The notes beneath the pieces were generated by a model. It did not search any database and had not been told where the DNA came from. It saw nothing but the letters and a program-made list of their open reading frames with translations. A stretch of DNA of 64,000 nt from Thamnaconus septentrionalis (taxonomy: Eukaryota; Chordata; Actinopteri; Tetraodontiformes; Monacanthidae). Position numbers and translations under genes: made by a program. Location: positions 15,021,466 through 15,085,465 of the forward strand of contig CM020514.1 of NCBI GenBank assembly GCA_009823395.1. Reading direction: 5' to 3'. Shown here piece after piece: positions 27,617-39,200 of the stretch (within the stretch, counting starts at the first letter, position 1; every line of letters starts with the position of its first letter).

Positions 27617-28363
27617 GTATGACCACAACACACAAACAAGTTTTAAGTTGTGCGCCTCTCACACTTTTGTTCATACTTTTACAAAGAGAAAGTTTTAAGT
27701 GGCAGCAGTAAAGGCTTTTGATTTTGATCCTGGTGGCCACATGTGGTCCCGGATACTTAACACCCTCAGGGACACTCCTCATGTTGTAAAGAAACCCTTA
27801 AACATTTCCAACAAGTACTAAGAATTTGTTTCTGGATTAACTCAGATGCAAGAACCACAAATTACTTTTTGTTGGTTATGGTGTGTAAATCAGGACACGG
27901 GAGGAGTGAATTATCCAGGAATTCAAAGCTACAAAAAATACACCCATAAGCGGTGAGCTGCCTTGATGCCGAAAATCAAAACAAATCTTTCTAATATGAA
28001 TGAACAGCCTTTGTGTTCCGCATTCTGCTTTCCATGCTCTTATATTTATAGCGTCGTGGAGAGCGCTGCCAAGTTGCAGCGTGGACACTGCATGTGCTGC
28101 CGCTGCAGAGTCTGCAAGGTGAGAAAGTAGCGCTCGCTTAAAGCCTTTTACTTACCCAACATTGGGCAGGCCAACTATTCCAATTTTCAAGGAGGTGCCG
28201 AACCTTCCAATCAGCGGCGGCGCTTTTGGTGCATCATCTCCCTTGCCCTGAGAAAGACAACGAGGAAAGCGTCAGATCGAGCACTTGCCATTACATAACC
28301 GACAAAACGTGCTTGTAACTGATGGGGCTAATCTTCGAGGAATTGCACCTTCTTAGGAGCCAT
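9175..28363 (-). CDS. ola1: Obg-like ATPase 1, partial (N-terminal ~245 residues; 3' exons outside window)
   Basis: Translation-factor-class P-loop NTPase that hydrolyses ATP rather than GTP (family knowledge); cytosolic, ribosome and stress linked. Coding exons, in gene order: 28363-28349 (MAPKK), 28247-28156, 24286-24143, 23402-23275, 13442-13267, 9644-9564, 9272-9175. Phases join without a break over 734 nt. Visible motifs: P-loop GLPNVGKS (about residues 31-38), switch/G3 DIAGLVKGA (from about D94), and NLSE (about 232-235) in place of the GTPase NKxD, the hallmark of the ATP-preferring subfamily. The protein closely follows vertebrate OLA1 (about 396 aa), so roughly 150 C-terminal residues (rest of the ATPase core and TGS domain) must lie left of position 1, beyond an intron of more than 9 kb. 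The start was chosen because MAPKK-GKGDD matches the OLA1 N-terminus (MPPKK-GGDG). The acceptor 5' of the ATG exon (near 28388) is weak by eye. Long introns contrast with the compact genes to the right. Confidence 0.95.
11987..12039. repeat. (TG)n microsatellite
   Basis: About 26 TG units; potential Z-DNA. Confidence 0.95.
12310..12413 (+). other. G-rich tract with quadruplex potential
   Basis: Many GGG/GGGG runs with (GGT)n and (GGC)n between them, on the template strand of ola1. Low complexity. Confidence 0.5.
14010..14075 (+). repeat. 11-bp G-rich minisatellite
   Basis: Six head-to-tail 11-mers related to GGACTGGGGGA (starts 14010, 14021, 14032, 14043, 14054, 14065), preceded by more G-rich sequence from 13981. 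Every unit has a run of at least two to five G. Confidence 0.8.
19452..19500. repeat. (TATAG)n-like tandem repeat
   Basis: Repeated TATAGTATATAGTATA words in ola1 intron. Confidence 0.7.
22428..22478. repeat. (CT)n microsatellite
   Basis: About 25 CT units. Confidence 0.95.
26585..26850 (+). mobile_element. Relic of a CR1/L2-type LINE 3' end
   Basis: A fragment translates as [11 protein letters not shown] and, after a one-base frame shift, [13 protein letters not shown], matching the PKLWN...L...FK..LK signature at the C-terminus of non-LTR reverse transcriptase ORFs. An AT-rich tail follows. Too decayed to be active. Confidence 0.6.
27572..27618. repeat. (CA)n microsatellite
   Basis: CA units with CCA/GCA interruptions. 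Confidence 0.9.
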
Positions 28364-31180
28364 TTCCCACCGATCAGGTTATGTTGACTTCCACAAAAGC
28401 TTACAAATGGAGATGGAGGTGGCGGGGGAAGCAGAAAAGCACATTCAATGAAAGAAAAGGGGGGCTAGACTAGACTAAGTCCTCAGATGAAACCAGCCAA
28501 CTGCACTTTGACTGGCTCACTTGCCGTGCTCAAAATAGATTGTGCAGCCTCTGGAAATGAAAGTTGACACTGTAAGTTGGCAGCCTGACCTGTGCATCCA
28601 AATTTAGCCGTCAATACTATTGATGCACGTTGATGAGCTGCTGTGAGTTGGCTGAAAGGGTGCATTGAAAGCACGGTTAATCTTTATCAGAGGCCCTGGC
28701 TGTGTTCTCAGCAGATGACTATTAACGTTTAGATCGTCTGTCTTCACAGGCGACGTCCACAAGTTCCGTCTCTGCTCTGACAGGTCCGGGCAATTTGGCA
28801 ATTTCCTTTTTGTTTTATTGCCTATTGACTTCCTGCAGCAATGAATACTCATTGGGGATGTTTTGTTGTTTTTTTTTAATCAAGAGTGCCCTTAAATATA
28901 CATCAAATCTATTATTTAGCTGTGCTCTTCCATTAAATGACAAAATTAGCAATGACCGAGTGAGTGAAAAGTTAAGATGGTTAATTGACAGAATGCATAA
29001 TACAAGATTATAGAAAAAAAAGAAGTCATTTTTAACTAATTGCAAATCCTTAGTAAAACGCATAGAATGGAATCTATAAGAAGGTGCAGCATCTTTGTAA
29101 AATTGTCAGTCTGGAACGTTGTTTAATGTAAAGAGCTGCCTCCAATCTGCTATGAGTGTAATCTCCAGGAGACAATGTGCAGACAGCACTGAAACACTAA
29201 AGTAGAGCATCTTCGCGCTCACGCTTCCCTCCAGAGCCCCTTTGAGAGAAACAGGTGTAGCCACGGGAGCGCTCCAAATTACAACAATTAGTTAAATGTC
29301 CTCAAATAAACTTCTCTCAGCAGAAATACAAATTAAAGCATGGGGGGGACAAGAGGGGGGGCACAACCCAAAAACCATCGGCCAATCCGGTAGCCTGTCT
29401 GGTTTAACATGCAGAAAATGAGGCTCTAATAATCTGGATTTGAGGCAAGTGAGGCCAGCTTTGTAGAAGGAATTCAAATGAATAGGTTTGAATTAATCAT
29501 TTATCTTTTGTTGATGGATGCACCCCCACTTAGGCTCATCACAATAGACGCAGAGCGTTTTGTTCGACCAAATAAATCATTCCCATTGTTTAAGGTACAT
29601 TGATCAATCTAATGGCTTGTAATAGGCTCCTAATTGCCTCAGAGAAGTGCACCCGAATGGAGTCCAGAATTACAGATTCAACTCAAAAATTTTCACTTGA
29701 ATGACAAGGCAAGATCATGTTCTCCTCTTTTGTCCCAAGTAAACATCATCATCTAAAAAACACTTAGTGTGTTTTCATGGTGGTGACAATTACAAAGATT
29801 CCTTTATTCTAAAAATATGAAGAAAAAAAATGGCTCACTGGGTTCATAATTTTTATTTATTTATTCCTTAATACAAAATTATACAAATCTCAGCAGACTA
29901 AGAAAAATTAGACCAAGCATATCCATAATAATATGCAAAGAAGTAGATCGTTTTATTGTATTTTTGAATAACCTTCACATAATTTGAGATGTTTTATTAT
30001 CAAAGCAGACTGGAACGAAATGGGGCTTACACTCACTCCTGTTAAACGCCTCAATTAATTGAAATTCAACACAACCAGCTTTGTTTTTGCAGAATAACAA
30101 TGTAACATAGCACTCTTTCAAACTATCATGATTACGAAAAAAATGAATACATCTTCTCGGCGGCACTCAGTGTTTGATGAGGCAGATTTTTATTCACCCT
30201 TCCAAAGGTGTTTTTTTCCCTCTTTTTTTTTTATAAAGGGGGTGCTGGGAGGGGGAGAGAAAAAAATAGAAGAGTATTCGAACAAATTGCGCCTGTGTTG
30301 ACTGGCAGCATTCAGACACTATAATGGAGCGTTATTTACCCATTTTGAATACAGTAATGCGCATCGTTCGGTCAAGCCTTTCTCTGGAAAATTGCTTTAA
30401 CTTTTAAAAGGAGGATGATTCACGTCAGAGCAGGTCAATTTTACATTCTGCCATTATCCCTGGACGTTTTAACAAGCCGTGCGCTGCTTGAATTGTGATA
30501 TTAAAAAGATTTATTAAAAAAAAAAAAGGGGGGGGGGATCGCAAGTTTCTAACAATAATAATAATAAAATAACGATGATAATAATAATATTGACAAGCCA
30601 AATCTTTTTCATTGTCCGCGTTCTTAATCAAACCAGTGATGAGGTTGGCCATGCATTTTATTTAGATGATCAAGATGCCTCCTGTTACAGCTGGCGGCCC
30701 AGCAGCAGGTGGAAAATGAAACTTCAACTCCTGCCTATAAAATGCCTCTTTTTTAAGAAATAAATTAAATCCTTTGCAGGAACAATGCCGTCATTTTTAA
30801 TCAACCTGGCCACACGCACGGGCACACATGCGACTTTTCTGCCCAACTAAATGTAAAGAAAATAAAGTTAAAGAATTTTTTTTCCCCTGAAAATGATCGA
30901 TTCCGCTGATTTATTAATCTGTCGCCTTGAATCCTAGAATAAAATAAGAATAAATGGAAGTTGTTGCATTGCCATTAATGCGGCGTAATTTAGAAATAAC
31001 CCCATCACCATGGACCTTCCATCGCACTGGCTCTGCATAGATTGGAATGTCTCGGTGACGTTTTGCGCGCACATTTAAAAATCACGAGTGAAAAGCCGGA
31101 GCGACGCAGCGGCGCCACGATTCACAGGCGTTCTATTTAAAATAATATTAATAACAACAACAAATGGTAGAAAAGCTTAC
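28364..31180 (-). other. ola1 intron 1 / sp9 upstream DNA
   Basis: Lies between the inferred 5' exon and the ATG exon of ola1, directly upstream of sp9. AT-rich, few repeats apart from poly-T and AATAAT runs near 30545-30590. Stretches such as 29500-29680 look like candidate sp9 enhancers on composition alone; not tested. Confidence 0.5.
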
Positions 31181-31300
31181 CTCGCCCAGGACTGTGGCGT
31201 GAACTCAATTCTGTGATGAAAGGAGACATTGAGCCTCCGTGTGAGGATTACATAAAAATAACTGTATGCATTTTAGGGAAGAAAAAAAACACGCCAAATC
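31181..31300 (-). other. ola1: Probable 5' untranslated exon 1 of ola1
   Basis: On the minus strand the sequence ending GGGCGAG is followed by a good donor, GTAAGC, at 31180-31175. No ATG-led coding sequence precedes it, and the ola1 initiator exon lies 2.8 kb further on. The upstream (right) limit is not visible; 31300 is an estimate. The position, head to head with sp9, fits a shared promoter. Confidence 0.5.
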
Positions 31301-31626
31301 CTGTCGTGTATGACAGACCGAAAAAGAGGCTGCACGGCGCATGATTGACGGCGGACTTTGGTGTGTTTTTGTCTGCGGTCGAGTCTCCCATTGGCTGAAG
31401 AGGGGCCCCTGCCCAGAATCTGGAGCGCGGATTGGCTGGTCGTCCCCGTCAGCTGTACTTCAAAGAAACACGCTCTCTACAACTAGGTAGTGTTGGCAGC
31501 CGCGAGCCAAGAAAGAAAAAGCGTGTGACCCGAGTGGAGCCACGGCGACTCCGAGTCAAGTTTGAAGGCACAACCACAACGCGTTCGCGCATCGAGAGCA
31601 GCTCCATCACGGCGCAGACCCTGGAT
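31301..31626. promoter_or_regulatory. Head-to-head promoter region and sp9 5' leader between ola1 and sp9
   Basis: About 450 bp separates the inferred ola1 first exon from the sp9 ATG. The stretch is GC-rich and holds two ATTGG boxes (31390-31394 and 31431-31435), which read as CCAAT on the minus (ola1) strand, 41 bp apart. A third ATTG lies near 31343. No TATA box stands out. Paired CCAAT boxes are typical of NF-Y-dependent bidirectional promoters (knowledge); use here is inference. Confidence 0.5.
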
Positions 31627-33541
31627 ATGGCTACGTCTATACTTGGGGTGAGTCTGGCTTTTGTGCTTGAAGGGAAGCAACAACACAAAAAAGGGGGGGA
31701 AATGGTATGTCAAAAAAAAAAAAAAAAAAAAGGGTAAAAAGTGTAAAAGTTGGTGCTTGGTTGCTTTGCTTTCCTTTCCCCCTGAGGAGCAAAACGCGTT
31801 TCCTGCCTCATAAAGATGCTTTCTTTCAAGTGGTTCTTTACTGCGGTGTTGGTCATCCTTATTAGTTTTCTTGTGCTGTACAGTGTTGCACTTACAAAAG
31901 AAGCGCGTTTAAATAATTTTAAAGGTTGAAGACGGATTAATTAAACTTTTTTTTAACTGGTGTCTGCTGTGGAATAATGTTAGTCAGCGACACAGTCAGA
32001 CAGGGAAATATTGCTATTGGGCGTCTTGTAAGTTGTATTTCACTGTACGCGTTATTCTAGTTACTATACTTTATAATCTTTTTAAATGCGAACACCATCC
32101 TCTACGCTCCCTGTTTGAATTCCGCTCTTTAAACGAGCGACGACTGTGTTGTGAGTCGTCAGTCTGAGTGTTTGCTGCCATCTGCTTCAAGTCCCAACTT
32201 TTTTTGTGCACTGCTCCGCAGGAAGAGCCACGCTTTGGAACTACACCTCTCGCTATGCTGGCAGCGACATGCAACAAAATCGGCAACACCAGTCCCCTCA
32301 CCACGCTGCCTGACTCGAGCGCCTTCTCCTCCAAGGGTGGATTTCATCCGTGGAAACGGTCGTCGTCCAGCTGCAACTTGGGCTCCAGCCTGCCGGGCTT
32401 CGCGGTCGCGACGAGCCGCGCGTCCACGGGGGGACTTCCGACGACGAGCGGCGCCGGCAACAGCGCCTTCTGCCTGGCCTCCACCTCGCCGACGTCGTCC
32501 GCCTTCTCCGCCGAGTACGGCGGCCTCTTCTCCAACTCGGCCGGCGTCGCCGCCGCGACCACGACGCAGGAGTCCGGACAGTCGGCGTTCATCTCCAAGG
32601 TGCACACCTCCGCAGAGAGCCTGTACCCGCGCGTCGGCATGGCGCACCCGTACGAGTCGTGGTACAAGTCCGGCTTCCACTCCACCATCTCGGGCGACGT
32701 GGCCAACGGCGCGTCCTCGTGGTGGGACGTGCACACTAACCCGGGCTCGTGGCTCGACGTGCAGAACCCGGCCGGCACCTTGCAGACGTCGCTGCACTCC
32801 GGGACGCCGCAGGCCATCCACTCCCAGCTGAGCGGCTACAACCCGGACTTCTCGTCGCTCACGCACTCGGCGTTCAGCTCGACGGGCATCAGCCCCACGG
32901 CGTCGGCGCACCTGCTGTCCACCGGGCAGCACCTGCTGACGCAGGACGGCTTCAAGACGGTCATCCCGACGTACACGGACGCGACGGCGGCCAACGCCAT
33001 GATCTCCGGGGGCTCCTCGGGGATTAGCAGCTCGTCGCGCTCGTCCCGGCGCTACTCGGGCCGGGCGACGTGCGACTGCCCGAACTGCCAGGAGGCCGAG
33101 CGGCTGGGGCCGGCCGGGGCCAGCCTGCGGAGGAAGGGACTCCACAGCTGCCACATCCCCGGCTGCGGCAAGGTGTACGGCAAGACGTCGCATCTCAAGG
33201 CTCACCTGAGGTGGCACACCGGCGAGCGACCGTTCGTGTGCAACTGGCTCTTCTGCGGCAAGAGGTTCACACGCTCCGACGAGCTGCAGAGACACCTGCG
33301 CACGCACACCGGCGAGAAGCGCTTCGCCTGCCCGGTGTGCAACAAGCGCTTCATGCGGAGCGACCACCTGAGCAAGCACATCAAAACGCACACGGCCGGC
33401 GGCGGCAGCAAGAAGGGCAGTGACAGTGACACCGACACCAGTAACCTGGAGACGCCGAGGTCCGAGTCTCCGGAACTTATTTTGGACGGTGTGAATCCCA
33501 GACTGGCTGTGAAGGATCCGTCTCCGCACGACGAGCCCTGA
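31627..33541 (+). CDS. sp9: Sp9 zinc-finger transcription factor
   Basis: Sp/KLF-family DNA-binding factor of GC/GT boxes; Sp8/Sp9 act in limb/fin apical ridge outgrowth and forebrain interneuron development (family knowledge). Two coding exons: 31627-31647 (MATSILG, donor GTGAGT) and 32222-33541 (acceptor CCGCAG), 446 aa. The N-terminus [20 protein letters not shown] is the Sp9 type. Visible features: serine-rich activation region with [18 protein letters not shown] Sp motif, Buttonhead box CDCPNC (Cys291, 293, 296), then three C2H2 fingers: Cys317/Cys322/His335/His339, Cys347/Cys352/His365/His369, Cys377/Cys380/His393/His397, joined by TGER/TGEK linkers. The alanine runs of the mammalian protein are reduced. 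The coding exon is strongly GC-biased. The gene is convergent with cir1 and divergent from ola1, as in human SP9. Confidence 0.96.
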
Positions 33542-36245
33542 GAGGGCTTCACCTGCCGACAAACCAACCAACAACCCCTTCACCCCCAACCCCTCTCTCC
33601 AAAAAATAAATCAAAACACTAAAAACAAACTGCACAACATTGAAAAACGGGTCTTATCTGATGGACAAAAAAACGAACGGAGAAAATGTTTCAAGACGCG
33701 GTTGCAAAGTGAGAAAAAAAATATATTCCCCGCAGGTGTAGCGACTATTTCATCCGTAAACCCATCTAAGAAAAACAGTTCTACTGCAGGGGCACTCGGG
33801 AGGTTTTATGAGCAACTTGAGAATTGAAATGGATGTTTTTTTTGCGTAAAAAAAAAAAGCGGTGGGAGCCAAACCTGTTGAACATTGGACAATGTGAGTC
33901 CCATCTTGTATATTTGACCACTAAACTATGTGTTATTTTCATGTAAATGTTAGGCTATGATTGTTTTATTCGTGTTGGTATCCTGGAAATCAGGGAGTTT
34001 ACTTTCGACGCACTTTGTGGATATGTATGTACACAGCTTTTTAAAAAAAAAAACAACTTGGGTTGACCATTTTATTTCTTTGCTAAAAATATCTATATAT
34101 AAATCTTTACCTGTATAATGTCATACGTATAAAACTTTCATTTTATCGTAATTAAAACATCTTAAAAAAACAGGCTGTAATTGTGTGATATAGATGTTAC
34201 AATTTATTTATTTTTGTTTTAAGCAGAATTATATTCATTATTTGGAAAATAATATTTTAATTTATTGTAAAAGGTTTTTACTTTTTTTATTTTTTATTAT
34301 TATTTTTTGCTTTTAGTTTACCTACGATGCGTTGAGTTCCACTGTTTCCCCTATAGAATAAATCAGTGTTTAATGCCCCGGAACAAAACATTTCATGGCC
34401 AAATGAAAACCTTGTTAAATTGTATTAATTATGACTTGGAGCACATCGCAGCCCCATGTGTCTTGTATCGGCGATTAGGGATTCGTGTCTTATCAAATAT
34501 CTAATTAATCTCGGCGACATCTTTTGTTCACTTTCACTTTATCGGGGGGCTTTTCCGAAGGGAGGCTTGATGACAAAGGTCCCCGGATATTTATTCTAAT
34601 TGTCCAAATTAACTGCTTTCATTTGCATACCAATCGGCGGGGCCAAGAATAAGGGATGTGGTTTCTCTATGTGTGCCAAAAAGTCTCCCATGTTCGGGGA
34701 ACACTTCTTTAAAACTTTGAGGGAAAGGGGAGTTGGGCCAAAGAGTCACATGCTAATATCGAATTTGAAAAAGCTCTCTGGCCGCCGGAGTCAAACGGTG
34801 TGTGCATGTTATTTGAATATCAGTGGGGCCCGCATTGAAAGGGTTCAAGGATGCTCGCTGACTTCTTTGTGCTTGGCCAGTGCAGCGTCCGACTCTCAAA
34901 GAATAAGCCGGGGAATAATTACAGCGCTGAGTCCACGGCTGGGGAATACGTCAGGGGAAAGCGTCTCATCCAGACAGCCTCTTTCCACCAGCACCCCCTC
35001 CTTTTTTTAAAAGGAGGATGTTAAATTGACCAGAAGGCAATAGAGGGAAATTATTTTCATTTCCTTTTGTGTGACAGCAGCCGCTTTAGTGAAACGGCCT
35101 GATAGCGGAAAAAATATAAATTAGATCGCCAATTTGAATTTTATCTAAATATAAAAACCAGGAGGCGCCTTTAAAGGCAAAAAAAGAAATAATAAATTGC
35201 ATTTTGGGCGTGTAGGACGTCAAATTTGATCGTGATAATAAATGTGGTTCGGGGCTTTTATTTGCCTTGTTTGAGGGGGATTTCGTGAAATGGTTTTAAA
35301 AAAAATTCTTCTTAAGTTAAAATGTTTCCGTTTAAATGTGTATTTTTTGTTGCTTGCAATAAACGTGGATAAACGGGAGGGAACGCGTTGAATGCCGAAG
35401 GTATAATTTAAAAAACAAAACAAAACAACCACTCATAATGTAATGACAAAAAAGAGAAAAAAAATCAAGCAAAACAAAAAAAAATACTATTGTGATTTTA
35501 TTACAGCCTTTGCTTGAGTCTACTTGGTTTCTTGTAAAGGTTGTAAACGTGGGAACAGGTGTATTAGTTTCATTTGACTGAGACGCTGGAGAAACACGGC
35601 GAGGTTCACGATAATTTGTCAAAGGAAAAAATAGTCTGCAATTTTATTTTAAAAAACATAAAAATTAATAAACAGTATTGTTTTTGCAAAATCATTTTTA
35701 AAAACTACGCCTCGTAACGTGTAATGAATCCTCTGACAGACAGGTTTTTTTTTCCAGAAATTCTTTTATTTATACAGTTTGCAATATTTTTTGTTACAAA
35801 TAAAGAAAATTGTGATGCTTTAAATTGTCATTCAGAAAATACAACTGCAAAGCGTTTTTAAAAAAAAATGTACAAAAAACATAAAATTGTTGAAAGCAAA
35901 AAAAAAATAATAATAATGATAACCAGACCAACTGACCATTAAAACGAGTGCAACACTTCCCCATTAAAGGATCACAGCTGCAAATTGCTTTTAACAGTTA
36001 ATCAATCGATTTTGGAAGCTTCTCGCTGCTCGGCCCGACTAGGTTCATTTGGGTGTTTTCTGTCCACTGCTTCCCTCTACTGGACGAAAAGAAAACCAAC
36101 GCGCGATAAAGACCATTTTTTCAGACTGAGCAGACTGTTCACCGACATTACAAATAATGAAAAAAAACAAATATTCTCAGCCAAAGAGAATATAAAACAC
36201 ATTTCTGTTGTTGGACCAACACTCTCAAAGAGGGAAGTGAAGCCG
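33542..36245. other. Convergent sp9/cir1 3' spacer with 3' UTRs and candidate noncoding conserved sequence
   Basis: The sp9 stop is at 33541 and the cir1 stop at 36246, so this 2.7 kb AT-rich stretch holds both 3' UTRs. Plus-strand poly(A) signals include ATTAAA near 34151 and AATAAA near 35799. A minus-strand AATAAA (TTTATT at 35765-35770) would give cir1 a 3' UTR of about 480 nt. The part 34360-35060 is less repetitive and has homeodomain-like TAAT cores and an octamer ATTTGCAT (34621-34628). No coding sequence recognised. Confidence 0.55.
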
Positions 36246-39200
36246 TCAGCGCTTCCTTCTGCCTCCGTCTTGGCTCCTCTCCCTCCTCCTGCTCCTCTCC
36301 CTGCTCCTGCTCCTGACCTTCCTCCCCTCTGCGCCGCTCTGGTTCCTCTCCCCGTCTCTGCTGCGACGCCTGTCTTTGCCTTTGCTGCGGCTCCTGCTCC
36401 TGTCCAAGCCGGACATGGAGCTGCCGGCTCTCTGTCTGTCCCTGCTGTCACGTCTCCGTCTCTCTTGACCTCCGTCCGACCGCCTCTCCTTTCCCGGGCT
36501 GCGGTGTCGACTCCCGCTCCGTCCCCTCTCGGCCCGGGTCTGTCGATAATTTCTGGACTCCTCTTCGGAGCGCTCCTCTCTGCCGCGAGGGCTCCGTGAC
36601 CTGCTCCTGCGCGACGAGGTCTTTTGACTCTTGACTCGGCGCTCAGTCTTGGAGCTGTTATCCCGACAGGAATCTTTTTTCTTGCTCTTCTTTCTATTTC
36701 GGCTCTTGAACTTTCCACGGCTTTCTGAATCTGAGCCACTGTCGCTGTTGCTGCTACTGCTGCTGCTGTTGGAGGAGTCACTTGAGCTGTCACTACTCTC
36801 ATGCTTTTTCTTGTGCTTTTTCTTGCTTTTCTTCTTCTGCTTCTTGCTCTTCTTTTTCTTGGCCTTGTGTTTGTCCAAGCGATCGAGCTTTCTGCAGAAC
36901 AAGAGCACAATCAGGTCACTTTCCGGCAAATCACTTAAACCACTATTTAGGTTTTGTGATGTTTTTGGAACACACACTGTTAAATTACCAAAAAAAAAAG
37001 TTCAATAATATCTGACCATTTACTGAGCTCTTTACTGAGCTTACTATTAAATAAAGGCCAAACCATTGATGAAACAATGAAAAAACATTATGTATTGGAT
37101 TAAAAAAATTTTTTTTTTACCTGAGCAGCTTCTGTTTTTGCTTGGTGGTTAATGACTTAAGAAACTCCACTTCAGGGTCGTCCTCTTCATCACTGGCAAC
37201 AAAATCCTGTCAGAGAAACAGACGTTATATGGCAGTGCAACGCAAAGACTCTCAAAGATAAATCTGAGCCTTTCTGTCTTTAAATCTATGGGCAAAACTA
37301 CATACTTTAAAAATACATTCTTATTTTAGCATAAAATACTTCTCGGTGATAAAGGTCATTGATCTGTGTAGAATACGAGTGTGCGTGACAAGACAATTAC
37401 CTGGGACATATCGCCACCAACTGTATCGTTCCTCTCAAGGACACATTTTTTCAAGGCGAACCCACTGTTTCGCATCTCCGCCATTAACTCTGAGGGGTGC
37501 ATCGACGGACCTGTTAGCACAAATCACAGCCTCAGACTCCCATTGATGTCAGACCATTGCCAACCACTATTTCCACAGTGGGAATTTCAGGGGCGGCTTT
37601 GTTAACAGAATGGGACATCAAATCAACTCACTCCACTTCCGGCTGAGCAAATCATACAATATCATTCTCTGCCAAAGCAGCAGTTAGGGGGAATCAGAAT
37701 ACACAATAATTACATTTTTTCTCCCGGCACAGGAGGGGGACCATTACGGCACTCCACCATCAACACCAGCAGACACTGACTGGACTCTCCCAGGGTAAAC
37801 ATTATTACTTTGCAACTCCAGTCGCTGATTGCACAAGTCCGAGTCAGCCGAAGCCTGCGGGCTCCAGCGGGAACGGAGAGGGAAGTGCACACAGACACGG
37901 CAAGAAGCAGAAAGAGCCTGCCAAAATTCCAGCTTTCTCTGGCTTTTCAAAATATACATCTAATCCATCAGTTTATTCCATTACAGAATATAAATATAAA
38001 AATGGATAGCCTATAGTTAGTGATTGCAACGTGCAATGTATATATAAAAACCAAGAAGCATTTAAAATTAATAAAACTTAATTTTTCCCTTTACGGTCAC
38101 TCAACATCAAATTTTTCTTGTTTGCACTATTCTGTAATTCACACTGATAAAACATTGATAGAAACAATAATAGTTACAATTATTTAAAAATAACAACAGG
38201 AAAATAAATGAAATGAAAATCAAAGATGGACTCTACCTGGTGCCTCCTCCGAGGCCATGGAGCTGGCGTTGATACCCGACAGGCCGTACAGCGGACACTC
38301 TCTGTCTGTATTCACGTGGCCCCATTTGTGGCACTTGATGCATCTCACGTTTCGTACCTGCAACATTAGCAGCAGAACATTTCTTTGATGTATGTGGGCA
38401 TAATGACGGCAACATAACCTTGCTGTCCATTTGCACAAGATGTTCCCTGACTTAAAAAATACATTACATTGCTGTGGTATGTGCTTCATTTGTATAATGT
38501 TTTATTATTTAGCGACTGCAATTCATCATGGTTTCTGACAACGAGACCTAAATCAATGCCTTCACACAATCCTTAGTTAAAGGGTGCAGTTTGAGTTTGG
38601 ACATGCTGCGATTGCAATCAAAGCACGGTTTCTACCTAATATATTTAATTTTTACCGACAAGGTTTCATTTCAGTTCTGATTATTCTAATGACTTTTGAC
38701 CCTCTTTGGTGCAATCCCAGCTCTGCACCTTTGAAATCCTTATCACACACCTGAATCCCAAAGGGCTGATCTCTGATGTTCATATCATCCTTTGCATACC
38801 TACATGAGAGAGTAAAAGGTGTGAGAATGTAAATTCTGGAGGTGCAGTGGATAATTGGTCAAAGACTTTATATATATAAAAAAAAAATCTTTTATGACAG
38901 CCCACACTTACTTCTCTCTTGGAGCCCCTTTCTGCCACTCAAACTTGTATTCTTCTTCTCCCTCCTGGAGTATGAAATATATCACATACATGAATACATT
39001 CTCTTTATCAAGTTAGGAGTACTAACGGTTGACATCTAAGTGACTTAAAAGAACATGATAACTAGATGCAAAAATAAGTTATGAGTGTGTAAATTCTGAA
39101 TAAAGGATCATATGGGATAATAAATAATAATGTGCATCTATACTTTGATCATTTTGCATGGTTGTTACATTTCATTTTGCTACCAATTCTTTAGTTTTTA

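Larger units (their letters stand above)
24287..28155 (-). other. ola1: ola1 intron 3, 3.9 kb
   Basis: Bounded by donor GTAAGT (28155) and acceptor TTTCAG (24287). Contains a LINE relic and a (CA)n; otherwise AT-rich without recognised features. Confidence 0.8.

Noticed and set aside
32159..33589. 476-codon minus-strand open frame opposite sp9, and other long frames within sp9 exon 2
   Set aside because: Antisense and off-frame shadows of a GC-rich coding exon; the plus-strand Sp9 frame explains the sequence completely.
36077..36910. 277-codon minus-strand frame overlapping cir1 exon 10
   Set aside because: An alternative frame of the RS-rich cir1 exon; the cir1 frame joins in phase to nine upstream exons.
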